Notes: generated by a model not told the origin, from the letters alone. Numbered from the stretch's first letter, positions 50,561 through 62,057 are shown. The stretch: 64,000 nucleotides of DNA from Temnopleurus reevesii (GCA_036244855.1 BQKZ01000341.1:88942-152941), one strand, 5' to 3'. Numbers and translations: made by a program.

Positions 50561-51268
50561 AAAGAAGAGTTTACCCCAAACTTATAATTTTTTTTAACAG
50601 GAGCAGATCAAGAAAAGTTTGAAGCAAATTGGACAAGTAATACAAAAAAGTTATGAATCTTTAAAGATTTTAAAGAAAATGTATATCTGGACCCCTTAGA
50701 AGAACAAAAGTATTTATTTTAATTCTTCTGAAAGGGCAATCCAGCCAATCTTATTAATTGCAAGTTATTTTTTGTTCACATGTAAATTTGTCAAATGTAA
50801 TTCGTATTATGTTGTATATTATATGTCTTTTTAATGATTGGGAATAAAATACCATACCATACCATGAGCAAATCACTGAAAATTTCCAGAAATGATGCCG
50901 ATTTGATGACATCATGGGTGCTGACTACTAACCAAAATTTTCTTTACAGTTATGGTGCAAAATTCATCATTTATACAGAAAGATACAAAGTTGCTAAGAA
51001 TGTAAACATGCAAAAAGGGGATCTTAATATCCATCATCAAAATATATCCTATAATAAAGATATTGAGGAAATCATATTCTTTGGAAAAGGTATACAATAT
51101 TAGTTGTGCACCTATAACGTCATCAGTTGTAACTTGTCTACATATTTAAACATTCATAACTTTCTTATTAGTTGTCTGATTTTTCTCAAACTTTTTTGTT
51201 GTGTTCATTTGATTTTTCTGCTCCTGTTGAACAAATGTTATTATTTTTTAGTAGACTCTCCTTTTAAA
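50561..51268. mobile_element. MITE family D, copy 2, with a nested LINE-type tail
   Basis: Ends AGAGTTTACCCCAAACTTAT...TTAACAGGAGC and TGCTCCTGTTGAACAAATGT...TTTAGTAGACTCT match copy 1. At about 50745-50872 a stretch ending AATAAAATACCATACCATACC looks like an inserted LINE 3' end. Confidence 0.8.
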
Positions 51269-51822
51269 ACCAACCGCTGCATGTGTGTTAACCGCGATAA
51301 TGCTGATTAAACAATATGGAAAAAAAATCGTTGCCAAAATGTGACAGTTTTGAAAAATAGTGACGGTCGTTCGGGAATTTTTTTTTCCTTGTTCTTATTT
51401 TTTATTCATTTTTACCGTATACATGGTATATAAAAAAAATAGATTTCAATCTTGGGTTTCTAACATGCCAGGCTCGAAATTCCTGAAAATGTGAGTATTT
51501 TTTTCAGAGAGAGATGTTTTCAGGAAAATGATGGAAAGAAATTGAAACACTATTGTAAATTACTTTCAGCACCAGCTAAACCAACCAACCAACAACTAGC
51601 GATGTTGAAAAAAAAATTATTTGTAAAACCCTTATCAGATGATATGCAATTTGATTGAAATAGCTCGTTTTAAACAACGAAATACATTTTTTTTTTTCAA
51701 AAATAGAATCAGTTTTATTCCACAGTGGTGTTGTTCTAGCACTTTTATGGTGCTGCACAATGTCTGCATCGAGGTGGTGTTAAACTTAGCACCTATGCTT
51801 TATTGCAGTACATAAGAAGGTG

Positions 51823-52083
51823 TATACTGCAAAAACGCTGGTGTTAAATTTTAACACCAACTGGAATCTATATAGAACTACACCAGAAAAGTGTTAGAAT
51901 AACACCAGTTTGTGAATCAAATCAATTTGAACACAGACTGGTGTTGTTCAGGGCCTCAAACAACACCAGTTGGTAATATCTCAAATGGATTCTAAACTGA
52001 CGTTATTTTAACACTTTTCTGGTATGGTCCTATATAGATTCCGGTTGGTGTTAAATTTAACACCAGCGATTTTGCAGCGTATC
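51823..52083. mobile_element. hairpin element (~260 bp)
   Basis: TATACTGCAAAAACGCTGGT, then GTTAAATTTTAACACCAACT, at the left is mirrored by AGTTGGTGT-type sequence and ACACCAGCGATTTTGCAGCG then TATC at the right. AGAAAAGTGTTA pairs with TAACACTTTTCT. It is MITE-like. Confidence 0.85.
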
Positions 52084-53361
52084 CGCAGAACCATTACAGA
52101 ATTAGATTCACATCGGAAGTACATGAGGAGGATGTTCGCCAAAAAGAAACACTTCAGTTATGGACTTTTTAGATAAAAAGGGTTAAAAAAAAAACAACCA
52201 ATTTCAAGATTTTCTAAGATTTCCCTCTTCGCCTTGATGTAGAAGACGGATAACTTGAAAAATACCGGTAGTTTTGTTTTTATCAATATCTGTTCTAGCA
52301 GGTAATAAGTTCCGGGTTACCAGTCTTATGCCCCCTTCAGATGTACTTGATGCCGACAGTTTGGTACATGAATTGCCACTTCAGTCTGGTTTTTAAGCAA
52401 CTTTATAATATCATATTCCAAGTTACATTGATGAGCATAAACACATGATTCTCGAAGGTTCGAGGTTATAACATATCTGAATTATAAAAAAAAAGAGAAA
52501 AAAGTAGAAAATAATAATTAAATAAAAGCAGGGACCGCGGAACTACTCCTTCCCCACTACTTTCAACATCTACCCTTTTCAGTTCATACGTGCAAGTCTA
52601 TGTGAGTGTGCAAAGCTATTAACCCCCCCCCCCCCCCACACACACACACATGCACTTTCCAGAATGTTCCGTGGTGCCTGAAAAAGCGGGGCTTTACATT
52701 ACCTAGTTTTATACGGTGAAATTCCGCTCGCGCTAGGAGAGGTATGCGAAACTATTTTTTTTAACATATAATGAATACATTCAATCGCAAATACATCATC
52801 CTACATTCGAAATATTATTACAATTTAATTAGCTTAAGAAAGTATTTAGCGCTAAGATTTTCATGATGGGGATAGTAACATAAGTCATCATGGTGTTTCT
52901 GCATACTGTCATAATAGGAACAAAGGGACGGTTCTAGAACTCATCAACAAAGAGCAAGGAAAGGATATTTAACCCTCATGCAGATACCCCCATCCCTACC
53001 CCCAAATAGAATAAATTAAATCTCTGGGCGAGGATAAAATTTAGATTATAAATCTTCTACTGGAAGTGGTAGGAAGTTTACAAACAAAAAAAGAAGAAAA
53101 ATAAGGAAACGAAAACTCAAAGCAAATTCAAAACAAACAAACAAACAAAAAAGGTTTCTCATCTCCAAGGGGTAGGGTGCCAAATGTTGGATTATAACAA
53201 AAAAAGAAGAATATAGTCGAGAACAAATAAGCGAACACAAGATTGCAGTTAAGTGAAAGGAGTAATTTCCCCCTTTAGTCTATCAGGATCCGCCCATGGG
53301 AGAGGGGGGGGGGGGGGGGCTGAAGGGGTAATAACTCTTCCGTTTCAGTGATGCCCATGTC
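52084..53361. other. intergenic sequence between MRPL41 and the CUB gene
   Basis: No supported gene. It holds a poly-C plus (CA)n run at 52624-52650 and a poly-G run near 53304-53320. Confidence 0.5.
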
Positions 53362-53545
53362 TAAAGGCCCCAGCACACCAAACACGGCACGGCGTAACGA
53401 AACGGTTTTTACGCAGCATCTCGGATGTTATTGGCCACCGCGCTCCTCCGCGTAAAGGATCTTCAACAATTGGCCAATCACAGGGGAGACATTGCGTAAA
53501 TACCGTGCCGTGATGCCGTGCCGTGTTTGATGTGCCCGGGCCTTA
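53362..53545. mobile_element. MITE family E, copy 1
   Basis: AAAGGCCCCAGCACACCAAA then CACGGCACGGCGTAACG at the left pairs with CCGTGCCGTGTTTGATGTGC then CCGGGCCTT at the right (~45-bp imperfect inverted repeats). It lies about 40 bases upstream of the TATA box of the CUB gene. A second, interrupted copy lies at 56541-57996. Confidence 0.85.
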
Positions 53546-53586
53546 AGAATCCGGGGGCAACGACTCGTATCTGTACTCCATCTCTC

Positions 53587-53593
53587 TATAAAA
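53587..53593 (+). promoter_or_regulatory. TATA box of the CUB gene
   Basis: TATAAAA in the context CTCTCTATAAAACGCCACG, about 200 bases upstream of the start codon with no intervening gene. Initiation would be expected near 53617, giving a 5' UTR of about 170 bases. Position and sequence only. Confidence 0.55.
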
Positions 53594-53789
53594 CGCCACG
53601 ATTTTGCAAACCAACGTTCCATATTCCCGAAGGTTCCTTAAAAAGAGGAACCATTTAGAAAATCTCTTCACAAATACTGTCGCAAAGCGCTATAGTGTTC
53701 GAATATTCGCCATATATATTGTACGCATATTGTCAACTGAAGAGGAATCAAATCACGTTGGAGGAAAAAAAAGTTTTGGTCCTGCCACA

Positions 53790-53854
53790 ATGGGGTGTCC
53801 AAAATGTTTACTTTTCCTCTTCATTTCTGCAATCGCACTGTTCGGAGATTACTG
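53790..53854 (+). CDS. CUB gene exon 1: start and signal peptide
   Basis: ATG in the good context CCACAATGG. It encodes MGCPKCLLFLFISAIALFGDY, 21 residues, and two bases of a split Cys codon before donor GTAAGA. The hydrophobic stretch LLFLFISAIALF is a typical signal-peptide core. The open frame read onward past the donor is intronic. Confidence 0.8.
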
Positions 53855-53991
53855 GTAAGAACACCTCAATTTCATTTTTCTCAAATCCAAGACATAGAAT
53901 TGAGATTATTGATATTTTTAAAGCATAATTTATAAATTAAATAATTTGATCCGCCTCAAAATCGTCAAAATTGTATATGATGTTCAATATT

Positions 53992-54127
53992 CTCTACTGC
54001 GCCTTGAGCATCCAGCAGGATGGATTCGGCGCATTATAAATTGCATCTATTGTTAATATTATTATCGTCATTAGTATCATTAGTATTGTTATTATCATTC
54101 CTACTATTATTATTATTATTATTATTG

Positions 54128-54158
<31 letters not shown>

Positions 54159-54226
54159 TATCATTATCATTATTATTATTGTTATCATTATTATTATTAT
54201 TATTATTATTATCATTATTATTATAG
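53992..54226 (+). mobile_element. SINE/LINE-type 3' tail with long (ATT)n
   Basis: ACTGCGCCTTGAGCATCCAG, GCGCATTATAAATTGCATCT and a 170-base ATT/ATC-rich tail. Same tail type as 35829-35935. Confidence 0.8.
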
Positions 54227-54476
54227 GATATAAAATCGGGCTTTAAAGCCCAAATGCACAGATTGAATTGTTTTTATGCCTGAAAATGAACCTCACGAAT
54301 GCCGTCACACTTCGAAATTTTTAAATATTTGTATTTTATTCTATTTACATGGAAAAATATTTGTATCATTTGTATCAAGCTTTTGTTTCATTTCCTCCAT
54401 TATAGTTTTAGTTCAGTGAAATAAGGAAAAACACTTTTTTTTATTTTAAAAAAATAAATCTTGTCTCATTCAACAG

Positions 54477-54520
54477 TAATTTTGCAGACGCGCAGGAAAT
54501 TGCACCCGGACCAAATGGAG
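54477..54520 (+). CDS. CUB gene exon 2: linker
   Basis: 44 bases between CATTCAACAG and GTGAGA. It reads (C)NFADAQEIAPGPNG with split codons at both ends (phase 2 in, phase 1 out). It is a short low-complexity linker after the signal peptide, supported mainly by splice signals and frame continuity. Confidence 0.65.
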
Positions 54521-55036
54521 GTGAGAAAATATCTTAATCGTCTGACTTTTTCATTTTTAAATTTCCATCAAATTTCTATCTCAAATGGTAATTTTCATGC
54601 AGTGACATATAATTACACTGACTCTTGCATGCTCGTATGGTTAACTTGAGTAGAGTAGTTGTTTTGTACCAATGTATATACATTTCTAGTTATGCAGTTG
54701 TTATAGCAATTTTACCCCTTATCTGCATGGCTTGAATTATAATGGATATGATTATGCCATTACAAAGGCTTTTGTCGTTCATCTAAATATTAATAAATGT
54801 ATCAATAAATTTGAACAAAAGTTATATACATTAATTTTACGAGGGGAAAGTAGAATGCTATTTTTAAAAAAATACTGCACAATTTTTGTGATAAAATAAA
54901 GAATATTATCCTTTTCTTTCGTTGTCTAAATTATCACGAAAAAAGGTTTTTCTTTTCACTATCTATTATTTTGATGAACTTTGCAGTGTGTAGTATTCGC
55001 TTTTTAATAAAAATCAAAGTTTCCTCCGACCCCCGA

Positions 55037-55039
<3 letters not shown>

Positions 55040-55098
<59 letters not shown>

Positions 55099-55364
55099 CC
55101 TCTCTCCATTCGCTCTCTTTCAGTCCTTCTCTCTATCTCCCCTCTCCCTCCCTCTCTCGCTCTCCACCCACTCTCTTTCAGTCTTTATCTCTTTCTCTCA
55201 CTTTCTCTACCCGCTCTCTTTTAGTCTCTCTCTCTCTCCCTCTCTCGTTCTTACTGTCATTCTCACTCTGTCCCCTCCCCTCTATCTCTCCCTCTCACTC
55301 TCCACCCACTCTCTTTCAGTCTTTCTCTCTTTCTTTCTCCCTCTGTCATTCTCTATCTGACCCC

Positions 55365-55405
<41 letters not shown>

Positions 55406-55570
55406 CTCACTCTGTCAACTCCCCCGCAATTTCTCCCTCTTACTCTCTCTCTCCACCCAATCTCTTTCAGTCTCCCCCTCTCTCCCCCCCCCTCTCTCTC
55501 TTACTCACCCCTCCCCAAACCACCCCTTCCTTCCTTTCATAAAATAACATCTCCTAATTTCTCCCTTTCA
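55040..55570. repeat. 530-bp pyrimidine-rich tract abutting a splice acceptor
   Basis: (TC)n and CTCTCC sequence runs uninterrupted into the TTTCAG acceptor of CUB exon 3, so this intron end has an extremely long polypyrimidine tract. Confidence 0.9.
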
Positions 55571-55571
55571 G

Positions 55572-55793
55572 CTCCACCGGCCTGTGCCGGTCCAATCATA
55601 GCGAGCCCGCACTTCTTCACCCCCATCACTCTCCAGATGGGGCAAGCGGACTGCGTGTGGCGCATAACGGCACCCACAGGGCAACGTGTCCGGCTGTACG
55701 TTATCATCATGAACACGAATGAAGACGAACAGTTCCGAGTTTATGACCATGGCACCTCGACCGATGAGCAGTACCTAGCTTCCATCATTCAAG
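55572..55793 (+). CDS. CUB gene exon 3: first part of CUB domain 1
   Basis: 222 bases, phase 1 at both ends. It reads PPACAGPIIASPHFF, ADCVWRITAPTGQRVRLYV, and FRVYDHGTSTDEQYLASIIQ. The C-x-G at the start, DC-x-W-x-I-x-AP-x-G and V-YD-G are the standard CUB landmarks. It pairs with exon 4 to complete the domain. Confidence 0.9.
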
Positions 55794-55934
55794 GTATATG
55801 CTTTATAAATACTCCTTTAAAACGTTGGGCAAAAGTCTACCAAAGACTGGGTAACATATACATGTACATTGCCAGCACAGCTACTGGTCAAAATAATTAC
55901 ATTAGCAAGATATAATAAACTTTCCGAAAAGTTA

Positions 55935-56090
55935 AGCGGGCCACAGACAATAGAACCATACGCCGTGTATTCAACTGTGAGGACACAACAATCGCAAGCC
56001 GGTTCCGATTTGAATAGCATTACAAAGAACCATTGAATTTGTGTTCGACTTAATTTGTCGAAAAGAGTTTATATCGTGTTATGCTATCCC
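55935..56090. mobile_element. family H repeat, inverted copy
   Basis: GCCACAGACAATAGAACCAT, ATTCAACTGTGAGGACACA and AGCCGGTTCCGATTTGAATA are the reverse complement of blocks at 58072-58250, forming the outer arms of a nested complex. Confidence 0.75.
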
Positions 56091-56540
56091 ATTTAGGGTG
56101 GTATTTTACCTTAATTCGAATATAATTTACAGAACAGTTTTTGTCTTAATGTTGATTTGAATATGTCAAATTATTGGTGAAAATGCAAAATTTGACATGC
56201 TTTAACAAATAGTTGCGTGGACAGTGTGCTACAAGGTGTTGGTTAAAATTTTGCCCAACGTTTTAAGAATGAATGATATGAAATTGTTCCTTTTTGTTTC
56301 ATTTCCTCTATTGAAATGATAACGAAACCCTTTCCAGTGACGAGTCTAAAGGCAAACTCACACCTCTGTGTTATATCAGATCTGTATGGTTATATCAAAC
56401 GTCTTCCTATCGTTCAGGATACCCCGTGAATGCATAAAAACGGAGGAAAGACGCTTAGCTGACTGCCCCCAATGCGTGCGTACGTCATGCTCTTGACGAA
56501 CGCCTTCAACGTCCGTCAAAGCGTGTCTGCTCTGTACTAT

Positions 56541-57996
56541 GCCCGGGCACACCAAACAAGATTGCGGCACGACATAACAATGGAGGTATCGTCCGTTAAT
56601 TCACTATTTCATTTGAAATTGAAATATTGAAAATAGAATATTGACGCCAAAGTAATGGAGGTATCGTCCGTTAATTCACTATTTCATTTGAAATTGAAAT
56701 ATTGAAAATAGAATATTGACTCCAAAGTCGATCAATATTTCAATTTTAAATCAGAAAAATGGCTCATTTTTTCAATTTCCATTTCTAAAAATGCAAAATT
56801 AAAAATTAAGAAAATGAAATATTGAAAAACGAACTTGTTTTTCTGTTTTTCTATTTTTTCTATTCTGTTTATCCAATTCGAAATCAGAATAATCAAAAAA
56901 AGGAACACTGCGACTGATTTCCTGTTTTTGTTTTTGCGTTCGCAAAACGGAATATTGATTAAGGTCGGTCCGAGCTCGACCAATATTTCAATTTCGTTTT
57001 GCAAAACAGAATATTGAAGACCATCCTCTACGGCCGAAACATTACAATCCTAGAATTATTTCAGACCCTTAAACTTAATGAATTCCGATCCCGCCGTCCG
57101 ATCGGCTTGCCGGTAGAGTACTAAACTGTATTGTAATGACTGTGTAAGACAGTGTAACAGCATGATGAATAGATAACTCTACTCTCCAGTAGGACTCCAA
57201 TCCTCTTTCTTAAAACAGCCTGATTTGTCAACAATAAAACATTTACAAAAACCCGTCGAGCCCATTCACTCGCTCGCACTCATGTTGAATCTATCTCACA
57301 GCGCAGCTCACTCAGCACTTGCAGACGCAATCGGGTTGGCGGCGGCTTTGCCCGCAGACTTTCGGCGTAAGATGCACTCGATTTGCGCTGGATATTGTGA
57401 GGGCACGGAGAGCCGAGCTCGAGATCGGAATTCATTTAAGGGTCTGAAATAATTCTAGGATTGTAATGTTTCGGCCGTAGAGGATGGTCTTCAATATTCT
57501 GTTTTGCAAAACGAAATTGAAATATTGGTCGAGCTCGGACCGACCTTAATCAATATTCCGTTTTGCGAACGCAAAAACAAAAACAGGAAATCAGTCGCGG
57601 TGTTCCTTTTTTGATTATTCTGATTTCGAATTGGATAAACAGAATATAAAAAATAGAAAAACAGAAAAATGAGTTCGTTTTTCAATATTTCATTTTCTTG
57701 ATTTTTAATTTTGCATTTTTAGAAACGGAAATTGAAAAATGAGCCATTTTTCTGATTTAAAATCGAAATATTGATCGACTTTGGAGTCAATATTCTATTT
57801 TCAATATTTCAATTTCAAATGAAATAGTGAATTAATGGACGATACCTCCATTCATAACGGCACGGTTTTTACCCGATACCTTCCGTGTGATTGGCCAATT
57901 ATTGTTAAATATCCTTTGCGCGGAGGAGCGCGCTGGCCAATAACAAACACGATACTGCATAAATATACCATGCCGTGATGCCGTGTTTGGTGTGCT
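56541..57996. mobile_element. MITE family E, copy 2, split by the foldback element
   Basis: The left remnant GGGCACACCAAACAAGATTG and the right part, ending TGCCGTGTTTGGTGTGC, correspond to the two ends of the 53362-53545 element. The 1274-bp foldback element lies inside it. Confidence 0.8.
56579..57852. mobile_element. 1274-bp foldback element with long inverted arms
   Basis: Ends AATGGAGGTATCGTCC and GGACGATACCTCCATT are perfect inverted repeats, flanked by the 6-bp direct duplication CATAAC (56573-56578 and 57853-57858). The arms pair almost completely over about 430 bases (roughly 56654-57090 with 57425-57852). The central ~330 bases do not pair. The outer 75 bp of the left arm are tandemly duplicated (56579-56653, 56654-56728) but single on the right. 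The centre is GC-richer and has no transposase signature. Confidence 0.95.
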
Positions 57997-58071
57997 GAAC
58001 GTCATGAAAGCTTGGGAGCCTAGACTATAAATTCAAAGGTGTAAATCAGCCTTTGAATAGCGATTTTTCTC

Positions 58072-58250
58072 AATATAACATGATATAAACTCTTTTTCGA
58101 AAAACTGAGTCGAAAGCAAATTCAATGGTCCTTTGACATGATACAGTGGTTGTATGTAAATTGGAACCGGCTTGCGATTGTTGGGTCCGCACAGTTGAAT
58201 ACACAGCTTACGGTTCTATCGTCTGTGGCCAACTTAATTTGTCCATAGAC
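58072..58250. mobile_element. family H repeat, direct copy
   Basis: TCGAAAGCAAATTCAATGGT, GGAACCGGCTTGCGATTG and TTACGGTTCTATCGTCTGTG match 43290-43450 in the same orientation and 55935-56090 inverted. Confidence 0.75.
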
Positions 58251-58585
58251 CGACCACCTCCGACTATGATTTGTCGGAAATGGTTTATATTGTGTTTAGT
58301 ATGAATCAGTGGAAATATCAAACAGCTCATACCAGCACAAATCATTGCAAACAACAATAGTGAACTTGAAGCATGAGTGAAATATCCCATTTTTATCCCG
58401 TTGTGTGTCTACTTCAGGGATGGACTTTTTTTAGAAGATTTTTTTTTGTACAATGAAAAATTCCCTTTTTTTGGTAGGTCACCCTTTTATCCCGCAGGTT
58501 GGAATTACGATTCTCTATTATCGATGATCTACAGGCTTCTGCCTCTACCGTTGAAGCTGGCGTTGGCAAGTAAGCATGAGAATGA

Positions 58586-58895
58586 TATGGTGTATTGGTC
58601 ATGACTCTCGCCTTTCAACCAGAGGGTCGTAGGTTCGAGTCCCACCCATGGCGTTAATTTCCTTTAGCAAGAAATTCATCTATATTGTCCTGCATTCAAC
58701 CCAGGTGAGGTGAATGGGTACCTGGTAGGAACATCTGGTAGGAATATTCATTCCTTGAAACGCCAAGTGCGCTGCACTGGTGGCTGCCGGGCTAAAGCCA
58801 GGGTAATAATGCTGCAATTGTGGAGCGCTTAGGGAATTCTCATGAATTGATAAGCGCTATATAAAAGCCGTTCATTATCATTATTATTATTATTT
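58586..58895 (+). mobile_element. tRNA-derived SINE, family 1
   Basis: The head has TCATGACTCTCGCC and the B box GGTTCGAGTCC. The body has CCATGGCGTTAATTTCCTTT and CAGGTGAGGTGAATGGGTAC, then AAGCGCTATATAAAAGCC and an ATT tail. Confidence 0.9.
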
Positions 58896-59340
58896 TCATA
58901 GCGGTTTTAGGGAGTAACATTGCTACTGTGTTCTCATTTGATTAGTCAGTGCTGACTATATTGTCGCTACTACAAGTTTCATTGTTCATATCTCTCCATA
59001 GGATTCCATTTTAGCATCATAACCGTTTGCCCCCAATTTTGGTTTTTAATGGGTTTCTTACTTTTTAGACAAAATTTTTCTCCCACAGTACAAAGCACAA
59101 AAGACCACAATGTAAAAATAAGAGTAATGCGTTTTATCTACCCAGGGTAGCCGCTTCAATGCAGCTCTTTAAAGAGTTGAGCAAAAGTTTTGACCTACCA
59201 CATACTGTCTGCACAACTTTTGTTTCTATTATGTCCAACGTATTGTAAAATTGCAAAATTCCACCAGAATGTGGGCATATTTGATACAAATACTGGCTGG
59301 GCTTATGTCAAACGTATGCTAGAATTGCGACATTCATTTT

Positions 59341-59464
59341 GCCGGGCTAAATCCAGGGTAATAATAATGTAAAGCGCCTTGATCACTCAGCAGAGTGGAT
59401 AAGTGCTCTATATAAATAGCATCTATTATTATTATCATTATTAATATTATTATTATTATTATTT
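59341..59464 (+). mobile_element. SINE/LINE-type 3' tail with (ATT)n
   Basis: CCGGGCTAAATCCAGGGTAA, AAAGCGCCTTGATCACTCAG, GCTCTATATAAATAGCATCT and an ATT tail ending about 25 bases before a CUB exon acceptor. Confidence 0.8.
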
Positions 59465-59489
59465 TCGATACCTATTGTATGATTTACAG

Positions 59490-59621
59490 GGATTCCACAC
59501 ATTGATATTCGACCACTGGTGTCATCCGGGGAGGGGCTCATCGTCAGATACACAGCATTCGGAGGGAGCGAACAAATCCCAGGATTTCGCTTTTTCGCCC
59601 AGGTCATAGCCGTGCCAGACC
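59490..59621 (+). CDS. CUB gene exon 4: second part of CUB domain 1
   Basis: 132 bases, phase 1 both ends, after GATTTACAG and before GTAAGT. It reads GIPHIDIRPLVSSGEGLIVR then YTAFGGSEQIPGFRFFAQV and IAVPD. S-x-G-x-x-L-x-V-x-Y...GF-x-F is the usual C-terminal half of a CUB domain. No cysteine is present, so the second CUB disulfide is absent. Confidence 0.88.
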
Positions 59622-60094
59622 GTAAGTTTAACCAATTATTGTCTAGTGTAAAGTCACAATTTTTAGCGTTCATAAATTTTAGTGAATTCTCTGAATTCAC
59701 TGACGTTTTTTTAACATTGGCAAGTTGTTATATTCACATTTGAAAGATTATTGGACACAAGTCTACAAGTCTATGGGCGTACTAGTGAGTGAAACAATTA
59801 GAGCATATGGTCACAGAATTCTCGAAAATAAATCACAGGGAAAATTATTCGATGGGGGATGGATGCTCCCTGGGATAAGTGGTGGAGAAGGATACAATGT
59901 ATTTTACACCCCCCCCCCTTTTTTTTTTTTGGTTGCCAGCTCATTAGGGACACATATGATTAAAAACAATCGATTTGTTTATAATTTTATATAAAGTTTC
60001 GTGTCGGTTACAATAATGCATGCAAGTTCAGTTACAAAGTCTTTGACAGTCGTTGATATGTATTCTGCGCAAAAAAAAGCTCGATGCGCGTCAT

Positions 60095-60420
60095 TCCACC
60101 CGAAGATTCATTCATTTCATTTCATTCATTCATTTCATTTTATTTCTATCAAAATCACATTAAAAACAATTTACAATGTACATATAAAATATAAAAGAAC
60201 TCGATAGTGGAGACAACAGGGAAGGCAATAAAGCCTTATAATTAAGTTGCCACCAATTAAATAATGCTACATGTACAAGTATAATATAAATATATGAAAG
60301 CACAATAAATGATAAAATGAAGTTTACAAGGAATCATATTAATTAAAGTGTAAAATTTAACAAAGTATACATATGAAGTATAAAATTGAATGAAACCGTG
60401 ACAAACCCGCACAGAAAACA
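60095..60420 (-). mobile_element. 3' end of a non-LTR retrotransposon, reverse
   Basis: The ATTCATTTCATTTCATTCAT pentamer-like tail at the left, followed by AACAATTTACAATGTACATA and CTCGATAGTGGAGACAACAG then GGAAGGCAATAAAGCCTTAT, has the look of a LINE 3' UTR in reverse. Confidence 0.55.
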
Positions 60421-60806
60421 GGGTGTAATACCAATTTGATTAAGGTTTAGTATTGTTGTAGTAAGAGAGACTTGTATTTACGCTTCAAAGAATTAAGGGA
60501 TAAACTCGACTTAATATCAGCTTCTAGATCGCTACCAATAGCATGAAACTCTGAGAAGAGGGAAACAAACAAGAAATGAACCTACGGTCATAGTTTCTGT
60601 GTGTTTCATTATATATATATATGATATTATTCATTCATTTTATATATAAGAACATAATGGGTTCGAGTGACATTTGTGTAAAATTGACTGAGATTATGAG
60701 ATACATTTATAACACAACTACCCTTTAATACTTTAATACTTTAATTGCTTTCCATAAGAACCTATTCTTACCCATAAAATTTATGTAATTTTGAGGGAAT
60801 AAAATT

Positions 60807-61004
60807 TCGTCCGTGTTTTCACGAAGTGACGCGAGCCAGAGGGTATATTTTATACCCTCTGGTATAAATCCATTGAAACGTATCCTTCTATAGATATAAC
60901 ACATTGTTTGATGGGATACCCGTTAATTTGGCGCTATGCCGGGATTTCTTTGTCTTCATGAAACGATACTCTTTTGTTCCCTTCCCTTCGTGAAAACACG
61001 GACG
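60807..61004. mobile_element. MITE family F, copy 1
   Basis: CGTCCGTGTTTTCACGAAG at the left pairs with CTTCGTGAAAACACGGACG at the right. An inner hairpin, AGAGGGTATA / TATACCCTCT, is also present. It ends about 26 bases before CUB exon 5. A diverged copy lies at about 62490-62655. Confidence 0.88.
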
Positions 61005-61030
61005 GTTTGTTCTCGTATCTTTTGTGACAG

Positions 61031-61234
61031 ATTTCCTGATATCGAATCACGAAGCTTGTGGTGGACGTGTACCTCTCCCCCAAGGGGCCCCTACTCAGAT
61101 CAAGGCCCCGTATAACTGGCCCCAGTACGGCCCCGGCAGTTTCCGCTTCCAGCAGACCGGAAGACCCTTCCAGGGCAACGGAGAGATCTCTTGCTTCTGG
61201 ACAATCGAGGCGCCACCTAATCAGAGAGTGCGAG
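61031..61234 (+). CDS. CUB gene exon 5: first part of CUB domain 2
   Basis: 204 bases, phase 1 both ends. It reads HFLISNHEACGGRVPLPQG, then YNWPQYGPGSFRFQQTGRPF and GEISCFWTIEAPPNQRVR. The domain starts at ACGG, and its second Cys lies in SCFWTIEAPP. The spacing between the two cysteines (about 45) is longer than usual for CUB domains, because of a Pro/Tyr/Phe-rich insertion. Confidence 0.88.
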
Positions 61235-61344
61235 GTAATAGACCACTTTTGTAATGTATTCAAAGTTATTCATGTTTGCTCAAAGATGAACTATATATGC
61301 ACCTGTTAAAAGAGAATGAGAGAACAATCGTGAGAATGCAACTT

Positions 61345-61415
61345 ACATACATTAGCGTTGCTAGGTTGGACAAACATCGGAGCTTCACCAACCTAGCAAC
61401 AACCCCTTCATGCTA
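61345..61415. repeat. short hairpin
   Basis: GTTGCTAGGTTGG pairs with CCAACCTAGCAAC around a 20-base loop. The ends resemble those of MITE family A. Confidence 0.6.
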
Positions 61416-61860
61416 TCCACATTCCTTCTTTTGAAACCCCATTATTTAATATCATGTGAACAAATAATTTGTCATTGTGTATTTGACAAAGAAGTGTGCA
61501 TAAAATTTGAATGCATATTCACAAGGCTTGAATTTCGCTCTGGTTAGTATAATCCTGGTAACAACGAAAACGTTTTGAACATAGCTTAATTTTTAACAGG
61601 GGTGTCACTCTAAACAGAACAGTCAAGTAGCAGTTCTGAATTGAACTAACTCTTATGATCTTACTTTGGATACACATCAATATTACATGCACAACAAATA
61701 AAACACAACTAATTCGACACTGAATGTGTTTAAAGGATTTTTTGGTCTACTGAATTAAAGATTTCAAACAAGGTCTTAAATTCAATATCCTCTCTCCTTT
61801 CTTGCTGAAGCAAACTAAAGCCAAGGGTGGGATGACGCAACATAGTTTACAGCAGATCAT

Positions 61861-62057
61861 TATGGAGGTTTCGATTTCATTCGTCACAGTCACAGTCACA
61901 GTCGACCGGAAGTAGCACGTCAAAGTTTTAAGCGACTTCTCATTGTTACGTGCGCAACTACCTATGACGTAACAATACACAGACGCGCAAAACTATGACG
62001 TACGACTTCCGGTCGACGTGCCATTCGTCACAGTTGACTGAAATCGAAACCACCATA
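61861..62057. mobile_element. MITE family G
   Basis: TATGGAGGTTTCGATTTCA at the left and TGAAATCGAAACCACCATA at the right are inverted repeats. AGTCGACCGGAAGT pairs with ACTTCCGGTCGAC. It ends 23 bases before CUB exon 6. Confidence 0.88.

Noticed and set aside
56732..57685. Lys/Phe/Ile-rich frames in the arms of the foldback element
   Set aside because: The same frame appears in both arms on opposite strands, because the arms are inverted copies. It has no protein features.
60934..61263. 109-codon reverse-strand frame
   Set aside because: It is antisense to CUB exon 5 and a MITE, and lacks any domain signature.
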